Part shown: in pieces, positions 8,942 to 17,428 of the stretch
Layout: every line of letters begins with the position of its first letter
Numbering within the stretch: the stretch's first letter is position 1
Source: Acidisphaera sp. L21
Lineage (GTDB): Bacteria > Pseudomonadota > Alphaproteobacteria > Acetobacterales > Acetobacteraceae
Direction of reading: 5' to 3'
Assembly (NCBI RefSeq): GCF_009765685.1
Contig: NZ_LMUY01000114.1
Location: 57,312 to 121,311, forward strand
Length of the DNA: 64,000 nt
Translations under genes and position numbers: made by a program
Notes under the pieces: model-generated
The model's input: only the letters and a program-made list of their open reading frames with translations
The model's database searches: none
What the model was told of the DNA's origin: nothing

Positions 8942-10335
8942 CACTGCACCGCCCGGCGGTCGACGATGCACCCGGCCAGTGCGGCGGCGGCGGCTGTCTC
9001 CGGGCTTGCAAGATGCGTCATCACACCCGCGCCCTGCCGGCCCGCGAAGTTACGGTTGGTGGTGGATACGATCCGCTGGCCCGGCGATCCCTCCTCACCA
9101 TTGACGCCGGCGCACATGGAACAGCCGGCCTCCCCCCAATCGAACCCGGCATCGAGGAAGATTTGGTGCAACCCGAGGTTCTCCGCCTCCCGCTTCACCA
9201 TCGTGCTGCCGGGCACCACCGTCGCGTGCATCCCGGGTGCCACGTGCCGACCCCGCACCACGGCCGCGGCGGCCTGCAGGTCGGACAGGCGGGCATTGGT
9301 GCATGATCCGATGAAGACCCGGTCCACCGGCACGCCCGCAATCGGCGCACCCGGCTGCAACTGCATGTAGTCTAGCGCCCGGCGCAATTCCGCCCGTTCC
9401 GCGACGGGCGCGGTCTCAGGGTTTGGCACTGTGCCGGACAACCCGATGACATGCGCGGGATCAATGCCCCAGGTGATCTGCGGCTCCAACGTACCGCAAT
9501 CGATGCAGAGGTCCTGGTCGAAGACTGCGTCCGCGTCGGTATACAGCGCCTTCCAAGCCTGGACCGCCTGGCCCCAGTCTGTGCCCTGTGGGGCGAACGC
9601 ACGACCCTTCAACCAGGCTGCGACGCTTGCATCCGGCGCCACCAGACCGGCCCGGCCGCCAAGTTCGGTCACCATGTTGCAGAGCGTCATGCGGCCTTCC
9701 ACGGGCAGGGCGCGGGCCACCGGCCCGGCGAATTCGACAGCATGGCCACGCGCCATGTCCGAGCCCCAATGGCCGATCACGAACAGGATCACATCCTTCG
9801 CCGTCACGTCCGGGGCGAGCCCGCCATCCAGCACGATGCGCATCTGCCGGGGCTTGTTCCAGGCCAGCGTCTGGGTGGCCAGCACATGCACCACCTCCGT
9901 CGTGCCGGTGGCCAGGCCCAGTGCGCCGATGCCGCCCACTGTGCAGGCATGACTGTCCGGGCAGGCTACGGTACTGCCGGGCAGCGCGATGGCCAATTCC
10001 GGCGAGATGACGTGAACGATACCCTGCATGGGGCTGTCGATCCCTAGCAGGCGGATGCCGAATTCCAATGCGCCACTCCGGGTCCGTTCCAGGAAGGGCG
10101 CGCTTTTCGGGATCGTGCTGGTCGTCCGCCCCGTGCTGGTGGCGACCATGTGGTCGGTCACCGCGACCGTCAGGTCTGGCCGGCGCACGTCGCGGCCGGT
10201 CTTGCGCAGCTTGGCAAAGGCGGGCGGCGCATGGAGGTCATGGATCACGTGGCGGTCGATATAGACCAGGGTGCGACCGTCCTGGCGGGGGCCGACCACG
10301 TGCGCATCCCAGATCTTATCGAATAGTGTTGCCAT
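8941..10335 (-). CDS. LeuC-like large subunit of an aconitase-family hydro-lyase (module 2)
   Basis: 464 residues with all three [4Fe-4S] ligand cysteines (IGSCTNAR, GCSMCAG) and the STTNRNFAGRQG segment. First gene of the minus-strand run LeuC2-LeuD2-lyase-MHS transporter. No leuA, leuB or other leucine genes are near. The neighbouring lyase and carrier argue for degradation of a branched hydroxy-dicarboxylate. It begins 140 bases from the divergent GntR gene, with an 18-bp palindrome between them. Confidence 0.88.
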   Translation of the reverse strand: MATLFDKIWDAHVVGPRQDGRTLVYIDRHVIHDLHAPPAFAKLRKTGRDVRRPDLTVAVTDHMVATSTGRTTSTIPKSAPFLERTRSGALEFGIRLLGIDSPMQGIVHVISPELAIALPGSTVACPDSHACTVGGIGALGLATGTTEVVHVLATQTLAWNKPRQMRIVLDGGLAPDVTAKDVILFVIGHWGSDMARGHAVEFAGPVARALPVEGRMTLCNMVTELGGRAGLVAPDASVAAWLKGRAFAPQGTDWGQAVQAWKALYTDADAVFDQDLCIDCGTLEPQITWGIDPAHVIGLSGTVPNPETAPVAERAELRRALDYMQLQPGAPIAGVPVDRVFIGSCTNARLSDLQAAAAVVRGRHVAPGMHATVVPGSTMVKREAENLGLHQIFLDAGFDWGEAGCSMCAGVNGEEGSPGQRIVSTTNRNFAGRQGAGVMTHLASPETAAAAALAGCIVDRRAVQ

Positions 10336-10388
10336 CCCGGCTCTCTGACGTTGGTCGTTCCTTGACGGCCAGCGTCGGGCCGTTGTGG

Positions 10389-10406
10389 TCGATTGTCAAC
10401 AATCGA
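10389..10406. promoter_or_regulatory. 18-bp palindrome, candidate GntR/FadR-type operator
   Basis: TCGATTGTCAACAATCGA has perfect 8-bp arms around a CA centre. The core TTGTNNACAA matches the general TNGTNNNACNA-type sites of FadR-subfamily GntR regulators. It sits between the divergent LeuC2 operon (start 10335) and the gntR start (10475), well placed to control both. Confidence 0.7.
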
Positions 10407-10474
10407 CGATTAAATTGCCCGATAGGCTTTGTCGTGGCATGATCCGGCTACAGCATGACAAGGGCGATCATTTG

Positions 10475-11254
10475 ATGGGGGTCGAGCGCATTCAGGTGCA
10501 GACGCTGGCCGATCGTGCCTTCGACATGCTGGAACGCGCGATCCTCAATGGCGACTTGGCGCCCGGCGCCACGCTGGGCGAGGCCGATCTGGCCGGGCAA
10601 CTCGGCATCAGCCGGGGTCCGCTGCGGGAGGCCATCAGCCGTTTGGAGGGCCGCCGCCTGCTGCAGCGTGTGCCGCATGTGGGCGTCCGCGTAGTGTGCC
10701 TGTCCGATGCGGAAGTGGCCGAGATCTTCGCCATGCGTGAGGTGCTTGAGGGTCTCGCCGCAAGCCTTGCCGCCCAATACATGACAGGGCGCGACATCGA
10801 CATGCTGGAGGAAGCCGCGCCATTTCGGCACCGGGCACCGGGCAGACATGGCGGCCAGCGTCACGATCCCACAGAGGATTTCCACGTTCGCATCGCTCAG
10901 GGGAGCCGCAATAGCCGGCTCATCGAGTATCTGTGCATCGATATGTATTCGCTCCTGCAACTCTACCGCATTCGCAGTGGCAGCAGCCCCATGCGTGCGG
11001 GTTCGGCCGAGGAGCATCGCGAGATCGTGGCCGCCTTGCGGGCCCGTGACGGCGTGACGGCAGAGCGACTCATGCGCGCCCATGTTCGCCGGGCAAAGGA
11101 CAGCCTGAACCTTGCGTCGATCGGCGCAAGTGCTTCGATAGTCGCCGCAGATGACAATGGTGCCGGATCGAAGGCCGTTGGGGAGCATCGGGCCAGTGGT
11201 CCCGAACTGTCCCTGGATCGCCGCCGGCGCATCGCGATGACGACGAGTGCCTGA
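10475..11254 (+). CDS. GntR-family regulator, FadR subfamily (FCD domain)
   Basis: 259 residues from ATG 10475; an earlier in-frame ATG (10439) would place the N-terminus across more of the upstream region. The winged helix (ILNGDLAPGATLGEADLAGQ, then ISRGPLREAISRLEGRRL) occupies about residues 15-75 and an all-helical FCD effector domain follows, with the metal-ligand segments DFHVRIAQGSRN and EEHREIVAAL. The stretch APFRHRAPGRHGGQ around residue 125 is unusually arginine/glycine-rich for an FCD helix. It is divergent from the LeuC2 operon and probably represses it until the substrate binds. Confidence 0.88.
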   Translation: MGVERIQVQTLADRAFDMLERAILNGDLAPGATLGEADLAGQLGISRGPLREAISRLEGRRLLQRVPHVGVRVVCLSDAEVAEIFAMREVLEGLAASLAAQYMTGRDIDMLEEAAPFRHRAPGRHGGQRHDPTEDFHVRIAQGSRNSRLIEYLCIDMYSLLQLYRIRSGSSPMRAGSAEEHREIVAALRARDGVTAERLMRAHVRRAKDSLNLASIGASASIVAADDNGAGSKAVGEHRASGPELSLDRRRRIAMTTSA

Positions 11255-11323
11255 CGACGAGTGCCTGACGACGCGGTACTATCGAATTTGGACAAGCAGC
11301 GTCGAACACGAAGGGAGGCAACA

Positions 11324-12052
11324 ATGATGATGTCGCAGATCATGGCAGAACTGGCGCCAGGTGGTGTCCTGCGGGCCGGGATCAACATGAGCAATTTTCT
11401 GCTCGTTACCGGCACGAGCCCCAGCGGTGAGCCTGACGGCGTTTCCCCCGACATGGCCCGCGCAGTCGCCGACCGGCTCGGCGTTCGCGTTGAACTGGTC
11501 CCGTTCGCGAAGCCCGGCCTGGTGGCGGATGCCGCGGTGACCGGTGGCTGGACGATCGGCTTGATCGGCGCGGAGCCAGCCCGGGCCGAGACGATCGCCT
11601 TTTCCGCGGCTTATGCCGAGATCGAGTCGACCTACCTCGTGCCGCCGGGTTCGCCGCTGCATAAAATTGGCGATGTCGATCAACCCGGCAATCGCATCGC
11701 AGTGACGGGCCGCGCCGCTTACGGGCTTTGGTTGGACCGCAGCATCAAACACGCGACGCTGGTCCGGACCGATAGCCTCGATGAGGCATACGAAGTCTTC
11801 GTTCGCGATGGGCTGGAGGCGCTGGCGGGTTTGCGGCCGCGCTTGCTGCAAGATGCCCAAACGCTGCCCGGCGCTAGAATCCTCGATGGCGGTTTCACTG
11901 CGGTACAGCAGGCGATCGGCACGCCGCGTCAAAACCAGGCTGGCGCGGCATTCCTGCATGATTTCGTTGAAGAGGCTAAAGCGAGCGGCCTGGTGGAACA
12001 ATTGATCGCCAAGCACAAGGTGCAGGGGCTTTCCGTGGCACCCGCCGCCTAG
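11324..12052 (+). CDS. Family 3 solute-binding-domain protein lacking a signal peptide
   Basis: 242 residues from ATG 11324, preceded at good spacing by GGGAGG. The fold is that of amino-acid-type periplasmic binding proteins (SBP_bac_3), for example PDGVSPDMARAVADRLGV and the WTIGLIGAEPARAETIAFS segment. The N-terminus (MMMSQIMAELAPGGVLRAG) has no hydrophobic signal sequence and no upstream extension supplies one, and no ABC permease or ATPase adjoins it. It may be a cytosolic ligand-binding protein or enzyme. It follows gntR by 69 bases and may be co-transcribed with it, linking it to module 2. Confidence 0.75.
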   Translation: MMMSQIMAELAPGGVLRAGINMSNFLLVTGTSPSGEPDGVSPDMARAVADRLGVRVELVPFAKPGLVADAAVTGGWTIGLIGAEPARAETIAFSAAYAEIESTYLVPPGSPLHKIGDVDQPGNRIAVTGRAAYGLWLDRSIKHATLVRTDSLDEAYEVFVRDGLEALAGLRPRLLQDAQTLPGARILDGGFTAVQQAIGTPRQNQAGAAFLHDFVEEAKASGLVEQLIAKHKVQGLSVAPAA

Positions 12053-12109
12053 CGCTTTCGGAGCGCGTCGTTGCGAGGCAGCGGCGTATCGCTGTTCCGG
12101 CTGGCTGCG

Positions 12110-13597
12110 TCAGCCGCCCGCGCCACGCAACGGCCGTTCCGGCAGGAACAGCACCGTCAGGAACCCCAATCCGGCGATGATTGTCCCGGTGATGAACGCC
12201 GCGGACAAACCGGCCCGGTAGGCCCCTAGCACAAGTGAACGCTGCACGTCCGGAAGGCTGGCGATCGCCGATAGACCGCTCAACGATGACCCCCCCACCT
12301 CCACGCCCTGCAGATGGGCCGCCAGCACTGCGCCGCCCAGGGCGGCGCCGACGGCACCACCGAGCGAGCGGAAGAATGCCGCCGACGCGGTTGCCGCGCC
12401 CAATTCGCTGCGTGCGACCGCGTTCTGGATCGCGGTCGTCAAATTCGGCATGACCAGCCCGATACCAAGGCCCATCACCACCAGCACCGCCTCGATCAGC
12501 GGCGGGTTCAGATCGTTGCGCACAGCCCAGGCCAACGTTGCGTAGGACAAGGTCGCAGCCGCCAGGCCGAGCACCGGGAACAGCTTGTAACGACCCGTTC
12601 GGGACACAAGCCGACCGCCCGTGTAGGACGCGATGATCACCCCGCCCATCATCGGTGCGATCATCAACCCGGCCATGGCGGGGTTGGCGCCCATCAGCAA
12701 TTGGAACATCAGCGGCAGGAACACCACGGCGGCGAACAGCGCCATGGTCGCTAGCGCGATGGTTAGCGCGCCAAGCACGAACACCCCGTTACCGAACAGA
12801 TCCGGCGGCAAGATCGGCTGGCGCGCGGCGCGCTCCGCGAAGGCCAGGCCAACAAAGGCGGCGATGGCGACCACCGTCAAACCCAGGATCTGCGGGGACG
12901 CCCAGGCATAGGCATTGCCGCCCCAACTCAGCACCAACAGCAGGGTACCAGTGCCAGCGGTCAACAACGCCGCCCCCACCCAGTCCAGGCGCGGCGCTAT
13001 GCTGGGCGGGCGCGGCCGAAGCGCCAACAGGATGCACGCCAACGCAGCGCCACCGACGGGCAGGTTGACGTAGAAGATCCAGCGCCAGGATGCGAACTGC
13101 GTGATGAAGCCGCCCAGCAGTGGGCCCGCCACCGAGCAGGCTGCGAACACGGCGGCGAACATGCCCTGATAGCGGCCCCGCTCGCGCGGAGAGACCAGGT
13201 CGCCGATCACCGTCTGCGCCAGCACGATCAACCCGCCGGCGCCCAGTCCCTGCACCGCGCGAAACGCGATCAACCCGACCATGCTTTCGGCGAGACCGCA
13301 CAGCACGGAGCCGACCAGGAAGATGGCGATCGAGCCGACAAAGGCCGGCTTGCGCCCATAGAGATCGCTTAGCTTGCCGTAGAGCGGGGCCGAGATCGTG
13401 CTGGTCACGATGAAGCTGGTGACGACCCAGGACAGGTGAGACAAGCCGCCCAGATCACCGGTGATGCGCGGCAGCGCGGTCGCGACGATATTCTGGTCCA
13501 GCGCAGCCAGCGTCAGCGCCAGCATCAAACCAATCAACACCCAGCGAAATTCCGCCTGGGTGGGCACCAGGGCGGAACTGGTTTTGGCGTCGCTCAT
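12110..13597 (-). CDS. DHA2-family (EmrB/QacA-type) drug:H+ antiporter
   Basis: 495 residues with fourteen predicted helices. Helix-1 motif LDQNIVATALPRITGDLGG, the loop LYGKLSDLYGRKPAF and antiporter motif C around GPLLGGFI are all present, so this is an exporter. It is divergent from a TetR gene with a 15-bp palindrome between the two starts, the usual drug-responsive pump plus local repressor. No EmrA-type periplasmic adaptor is adjacent. Confidence 0.9.
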   Translation of the reverse strand: MSDAKTSSALVPTQAEFRWVLIGLMLALTLAALDQNIVATALPRITGDLGGLSHLSWVVTSFIVTSTISAPLYGKLSDLYGRKPAFVGSIAIFLVGSVLCGLAESMVGLIAFRAVQGLGAGGLIVLAQTVIGDLVSPRERGRYQGMFAAVFAACSVAGPLLGGFITQFASWRWIFYVNLPVGGAALACILLALRPRPPSIAPRLDWVGAALLTAGTGTLLLVLSWGGNAYAWASPQILGLTVVAIAAFVGLAFAERAARQPILPPDLFGNGVFVLGALTIALATMALFAAVVFLPLMFQLLMGANPAMAGLMIAPMMGGVIIASYTGGRLVSRTGRYKLFPVLGLAAATLSYATLAWAVRNDLNPPLIEAVLVVMGLGIGLVMPNLTTAIQNAVARSELGAATASAAFFRSLGGAVGAALGGAVLAAHLQGVEVGGSSLSGLSAIASLPDVQRSLVLGAYRAGLSAAFITGTIIAGLGFLTVLFLPERPLRGAGG

Positions 13598-13646
13598 CGG
13601 ATCACCCTGGTGTTGGTAGACGGCTTCGGTCAGGCTATGTGAGGAG

Positions 13647-13661
13647 ACTCTCGCCTAGAGT
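13647..13661. promoter_or_regulatory. Palindrome between DHA2 exporter and TetR gene
   Basis: ACTCT-CGCCT-AGAGT is a perfect inverted repeat in the 72-bp divergent intergenic region, directly in front of the regulator start. It is a candidate TetR operator controlling both genes; binding is inferred from position only. Confidence 0.5.
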
Positions 13662-13669
13662 AGTTGAGG

Positions 13670-14278
13670 ATGTTCTCGCTTATGTCAACCATGCTTGCCG
13701 ATGCGCGCGCGCCGCAACGCCCCAAGGGCCATCAAAGGGTGGCAGTGATCCTGGCCGCGGCGGCCACGGTGTTTCAGGAGCGGGGGTTCGAGGCGGCGAC
13801 GATGACTGAGATCGCTGCCCGGTCCGGCACCGCGTTCGGGTCGCTCTACCGGTTCTTTCCGTCAAAGGCAGCGTTGGCCGACGCCTTGCTGCAGCAATAC
13901 GCGCAGCAAGCCCTAGACGGGCTGGCCGCGCTGGCCGAACAGGCGGCTGGGCTAACCTCCGACGGCCTTGCAGATGCCCTCGTCGATTTCGCGCTGTCGC
14001 TGCAGGCGATGCGCAGTTTCGCCGTCGCGGTCATGGGCTCGCACTATGGCACGCTGGACCGGCGTGCCCAGTTTCGCCAGGCCGTCCATGACGGGATGGT
14101 CTTGATCCTATGTCGTGCCTGGCCCGAACTGCCCGGATTGCAGGCGAGTAGCGTGGCGTCGGCTCTGCTCCATGTCCTGAAAGGCGCCGCTGCGGCTGCA
14201 CAAGATGGTGCGGAGCCGCAGGGTCCGCTGCTGACCGAATACCGTACTCTCACGCGGCGCTACCTGGCAGGCGTTTGA
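13670..14278 (+). CDS. TetR-family transcriptional regulator
   Basis: About 202 residues from ATG 13670; TTG 13664 and ATG 13682 are alternative starts, and no strong ribosome site decides between them. The N-terminal helix-turn-helix (ILAAAATVFQERGFEAATMT then IAARSGTAFGSLYRFFPSK) is textbook TetR. The ligand domain is not diagnostic. It very probably represses the divergent DHA2 exporter and itself. Confidence 0.88.
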   Translation: MFSLMSTMLADARAPQRPKGHQRVAVILAAAATVFQERGFEAATMTEIAARSGTAFGSLYRFFPSKAALADALLQQYAQQALDGLAALAEQAAGLTSDGLADALVDFALSLQAMRSFAVAVMGSHYGTLDRRAQFRQAVHDGMVLILCRAWPELPGLQASSVASALLHVLKGAAAAAQDGAEPQGPLLTEYRTLTRRYLAGV

Positions 14279-14390
14279 ACCTGGCGACCTTATGGCCGTG
14301 GGGGCGTAGAGCGACAACGTCACGACCGCAGATCCACCGTGCGGCCACGAGGCGGTTGCGCCGAAGTACACCTGAGCCAGATCGCGTTCG

Positions 14391-15500
14391 TTACTGAACC
14401 GTCTTCCAATGGTTGGTCACGTCCGCCATGAAGCCGCGGACGGTGGCGTTGATGAATTCGAGATCAGCAGGCTTGAAACCCGGTGATGCCGCGACGTGCC
14501 CTTGCACCGAGGGGATCGTCACGTGACGGCCATCGGGGATCGCGGTCGTCGCCTCGATCCCTTCCTCAACCGGATTGTAAAGATCGAGTTCGCCGGACAT
14601 GAGCAGGGCCTTTGCCTTGATGGACCGCAATGCGCGGATTGGGTCGCCGCCATAGATCGCCCTTCCGTCCACAAGCGTGTCACCCACATTGTGCCGGTCA
14701 TAGGCCCAACTCTGCGCAATCCAGTCATTTGCGTCGGCGCCGCTTTTCACCAAAGCGTCCTCCTGCGATTGGATCCAGGCCAGGACATCCAGCGGGGACG
14801 TGAATTGCTGCCGCATCGCGTTCGGCGTGCGGGTGCTCAACACCGACACGGCGGCGCGTGCCCGCAACCCGGCGATAGGCTCCTCCGTGTAATTGCCGCC
14901 CTTGAACGCGGGATCCAGCATCAGCGCTTGCCGCGTAGCTTGGTTCACCGCGATCGACCACGCAGACGTCCGGGCCATGGGCGTTAATGCAACAAGGCCG
15001 TCCATCATGTCCGGATGGCTGACGCCCCACTGCAATGTTTGCATCCCGCCCATCGACGCGCCGGCGACGGCAACCAAATGGGTAATGCCAAGATGCTGCA
15101 GCAGCAGGTATTGGCTTTGAACCATGTCGCGGATCGCGAAATGCGGAAATGCCGTACCGTGCTGCGTGGTGCTGGTACTGGGCGATGTGGAGATGCCGTT
15201 GCCGATCGCGTCGGTTTTGATGACGAAAAGATGGTCGGTATCGAGTCCCTTGCCCGGCCCGATCAGATAATCGATTCTATGATGGTTTCCGCCGATCGCC
15301 GTTACCATGAGCACGGCGTTGCTTTTGGCTGCGTTCAGCGTGCCCTCGGTCATGTAGGCAATGTTGAAATCGTGTATGGTTTCTCCGCTTTCCAAAAGCA
15401 GGTCGCCGATCTGAAACCGCTGTAAACCGGGCTCCGCCGCAGGCTGGGCCTTTACGGCCTGGCCAATCATCAAAAATGCAGCGAGTGCGAGCCATTTCAT
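14391..15500 (-). CDS. Secreted alpha/beta hydrolase, homoserine O-acyltransferase (MetX)-like fold
   Basis: 369 residues. A cleavable signal peptide (MKWLALAAFLMIGQAVKAQ) marks export to the periplasm. The core follows the MetX-type hydrolase pattern: ALG-like ATDAIGNGIS, nucleophile elbow GASMGGMQTLQW, acid in GELDLYNP and catalytic histidine in VQGHVAASPG. True MetX enzymes are cytosolic, so an exported member is probably a hydrolase or esterase with an unknown substrate rather than a methionine enzyme. It appears to be transcribed alone. Confidence 0.82.
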   Translation of the reverse strand: MKWLALAAFLMIGQAVKAQPAAEPGLQRFQIGDLLLESGETIHDFNIAYMTEGTLNAAKSNAVLMVTAIGGNHHRIDYLIGPGKGLDTDHLFVIKTDAIGNGISTSPSTSTTQHGTAFPHFAIRDMVQSQYLLLQHLGITHLVAVAGASMGGMQTLQWGVSHPDMMDGLVALTPMARTSAWSIAVNQATRQALMLDPAFKGGNYTEEPIAGLRARAAVSVLSTRTPNAMRQQFTSPLDVLAWIQSQEDALVKSGADANDWIAQSWAYDRHNVGDTLVDGRAIYGGDPIRALRSIKAKALLMSGELDLYNPVEEGIEATTAIPDGRHVTIPSVQGHVAASPGFKPADLEFINATVRGFMADVTNHWKTVQ

Positions 15501-15592
15501 CGAGCGCAGTCTCCACCTTTGTATTTCTTGGAGCGCACGCTAGCGACGGCTTGACGTGCGGTCAACTCGTTCCGGGCAAGAGAGGAATCTGT

Positions 15593-17326
15593 CTAGGATA
15601 CACCTGATTCCACAGGCGTAGACAACGCAGCCTGTTGGCGCAGGAGAATATACGCGCTCAATGCGTCGCGTATCCGCTCCGCCTGTCGTCGCTTTTCGGG
15701 AAATACACCGGTTGCGTGAACGAGCATTGTCGCGTTGGCTTCAAACAATAATAGGCGGCCGTCCACAAGCACCGCGCAGTCCACACCGCCATAGTCAAGA
15801 TCCAGCCGCCGGACAACGGCGCGTAGTGCGTCGAATGCAGTGGCTCCCATCGCGGCAACGGGGTTTGCCAGAAATGCAGTTTCTTCGTGTCGCATGGCAT
15901 CGGACATGGCGGTCCGCCAATAATGCACCAACCAGTCGTTGCCGATTGCCAGATGAACCGGGAATATCTCGTTACCGATGAAGACCAGGCGGTATTTCCG
16001 GAACCGCCCATCGTTACCGCGGAAATCGTGAAAATGGCTGAGGTAGTAGTCGCCCGGCGCTGCGGTGGATGCGGCGGCGGTCAGTTGCTGTGCGATACTC
16101 AGCCGCTGCAAATGCTCCCCGCCATGCAATCCAACCGGGCGTAGCAGCAAGGGCGGCTGCAGCGCCTGCCCCTCTACCGCATCGGCATAGGATAGAACTT
16201 CGTCACGACTCATCCGCACGAGGAATGGCACGACCAACCCTGCAATTCCCGTCAAACGTTCTGGCAAACGGTCGCGCCGGGTCGGAGGGATTTGCCAAGG
16301 AGGATTCAGCACCGGGTATGGAAACCGGCGCAACAATGATTCCGCCTGAGCCAAGAAGGGAGCGCCGGCGTCGGCGTCGCCAATTATGTTGAACGCGATC
16401 CCGATCGGCGGCGACTGCGCCATGATCGTGTCCCAATGATGATCGGCTGCCTCATTCGGCGGCAGGAACAGGGTCACGATTTCGAACCGATTCCGATCCA
16501 GCATGAAATCAGTTGGCAGATTACACGATCCGGCGCCCCCGAGCAGCAGCAACCGAGCGGCCGGAGCCTCCCCCAGGCATGGTTGCACCATCACCCCCTG
16601 CCGCCGCCCCACGTCGGCGCGTTCTGTCTGCGCGTCGGCAAAATGGCCGGCGCGCTCCAGGCACTCCGCCAACAACAGGCGCAACTGCAACTCCATCGGA
16701 GTGGGAGCCGCATCGGGAGCCAAACCGACGATGGTGCCGAGCCCATGGCGACATGCGTGGGCCGCTCCGGTCGCATCGTCGAAGTATAGACAAGCCGTCG
16801 CCCGGTCGTGCCAGTCGCTGGCGGAGTGGGGATGCAGGGCGAGCACGGCGTTGAACGCCGGGTCGGCTTCCGGTCGATGCAGCGAGGCGAGTAGTTTGGC
16901 TCGGTTACACTGCGTCGTCATGGAACCCGGCGCCAGTGCGACGGCAGTGTCCAGTGCCGCTACTGCCGCCTCGTGTTCACCGAGACGAAACAGCACCGCG
17001 CCATACTCATGCCACGCGTTTGGATTGTCGGGCTCGACCTCAACCGTACGCGCGAAGCATGCGCGCGCCTGCGGGTCCGCTCCGAGGCGCTGGTGAATTT
17101 GTCCGAGCCGCAACCATGCCAGACCGTCATCCAGGTTGAGGACCAGGTAGCGGAGGAATAGTTCCCGAGCCTCCGCCAGACCGCCTTCATCATACCGAAC
17201 CAGCGCCAGCAGCAGTAATCCACGGGGATCAACCGGTTGCTGTTCAAGCAGAGCCACAAGTATGCTGGCGCTCCCTTGCAAGTCCCCTGCGTTGAAACAG
17301 CGTATTGCGGATTGTAACGAGAGCAT
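15593..17326 (-). CDS. TPR-repeat protein fused to a RimK-like ATP-grasp domain
   Basis: 577 residues. Residues 1-240 form about six tetratricopeptide repeats (e.g. GLAWLRLGQIHQRLGADPQA). Residues 250-555 look like an ATP-grasp ligase: LLLRPVGLHGG for the nucleotide loop, YYLSHFHDF and FRKYRLVFIGNEIFPVHLAI for the central strands, and LFEANATMLVH carrying the Glu and Asn that bind magnesium. Such enzymes join a carboxylate to an amine or thiol using ATP. No signal peptide, so cytosolic. No peptide precursor or partner enzyme is adjacent, and the substrate is unknown. Assignment of the ATP-grasp fold is by motif reading. Confidence 0.75.
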   Translation of the reverse strand: MLSLQSAIRCFNAGDLQGSASILVALLEQQPVDPRGLLLLALVRYDEGGLAEARELFLRYLVLNLDDGLAWLRLGQIHQRLGADPQARACFARTVEVEPDNPNAWHEYGAVLFRLGEHEAAVAALDTAVALAPGSMTTQCNRAKLLASLHRPEADPAFNAVLALHPHSASDWHDRATACLYFDDATGAAHACRHGLGTIVGLAPDAAPTPMELQLRLLLAECLERAGHFADAQTERADVGRRQGVMVQPCLGEAPAARLLLLGGAGSCNLPTDFMLDRNRFEIVTLFLPPNEAADHHWDTIMAQSPPIGIAFNIIGDADAGAPFLAQAESLLRRFPYPVLNPPWQIPPTRRDRLPERLTGIAGLVVPFLVRMSRDEVLSYADAVEGQALQPPLLLRPVGLHGGEHLQRLSIAQQLTAAASTAAPGDYYLSHFHDFRGNDGRFRKYRLVFIGNEIFPVHLAIGNDWLVHYWRTAMSDAMRHEETAFLANPVAAMGATAFDALRAVVRRLDLDYGGVDCAVLVDGRLLLFEANATMLVHATGVFPEKRRQAERIRDALSAYILLRQQAALSTPVESGVS

Positions 17327-17428
17327 CGAGCGTTGCTTGATTACCAGTTGCTCGTCGGACAGTGCTGTGAGAACGTGCCGGGTGTCGAGGCAATCAAAGT
17401 TAAACCTTAGAAAGGTGCTGGACCCGGC

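Noticed and set aside
12052..12066. GCGCT-TTCGG-AGCGC hairpin after the binding-protein gene
   Set aside because: Only a 5-bp stem and no U-run; too weak to call a terminator.
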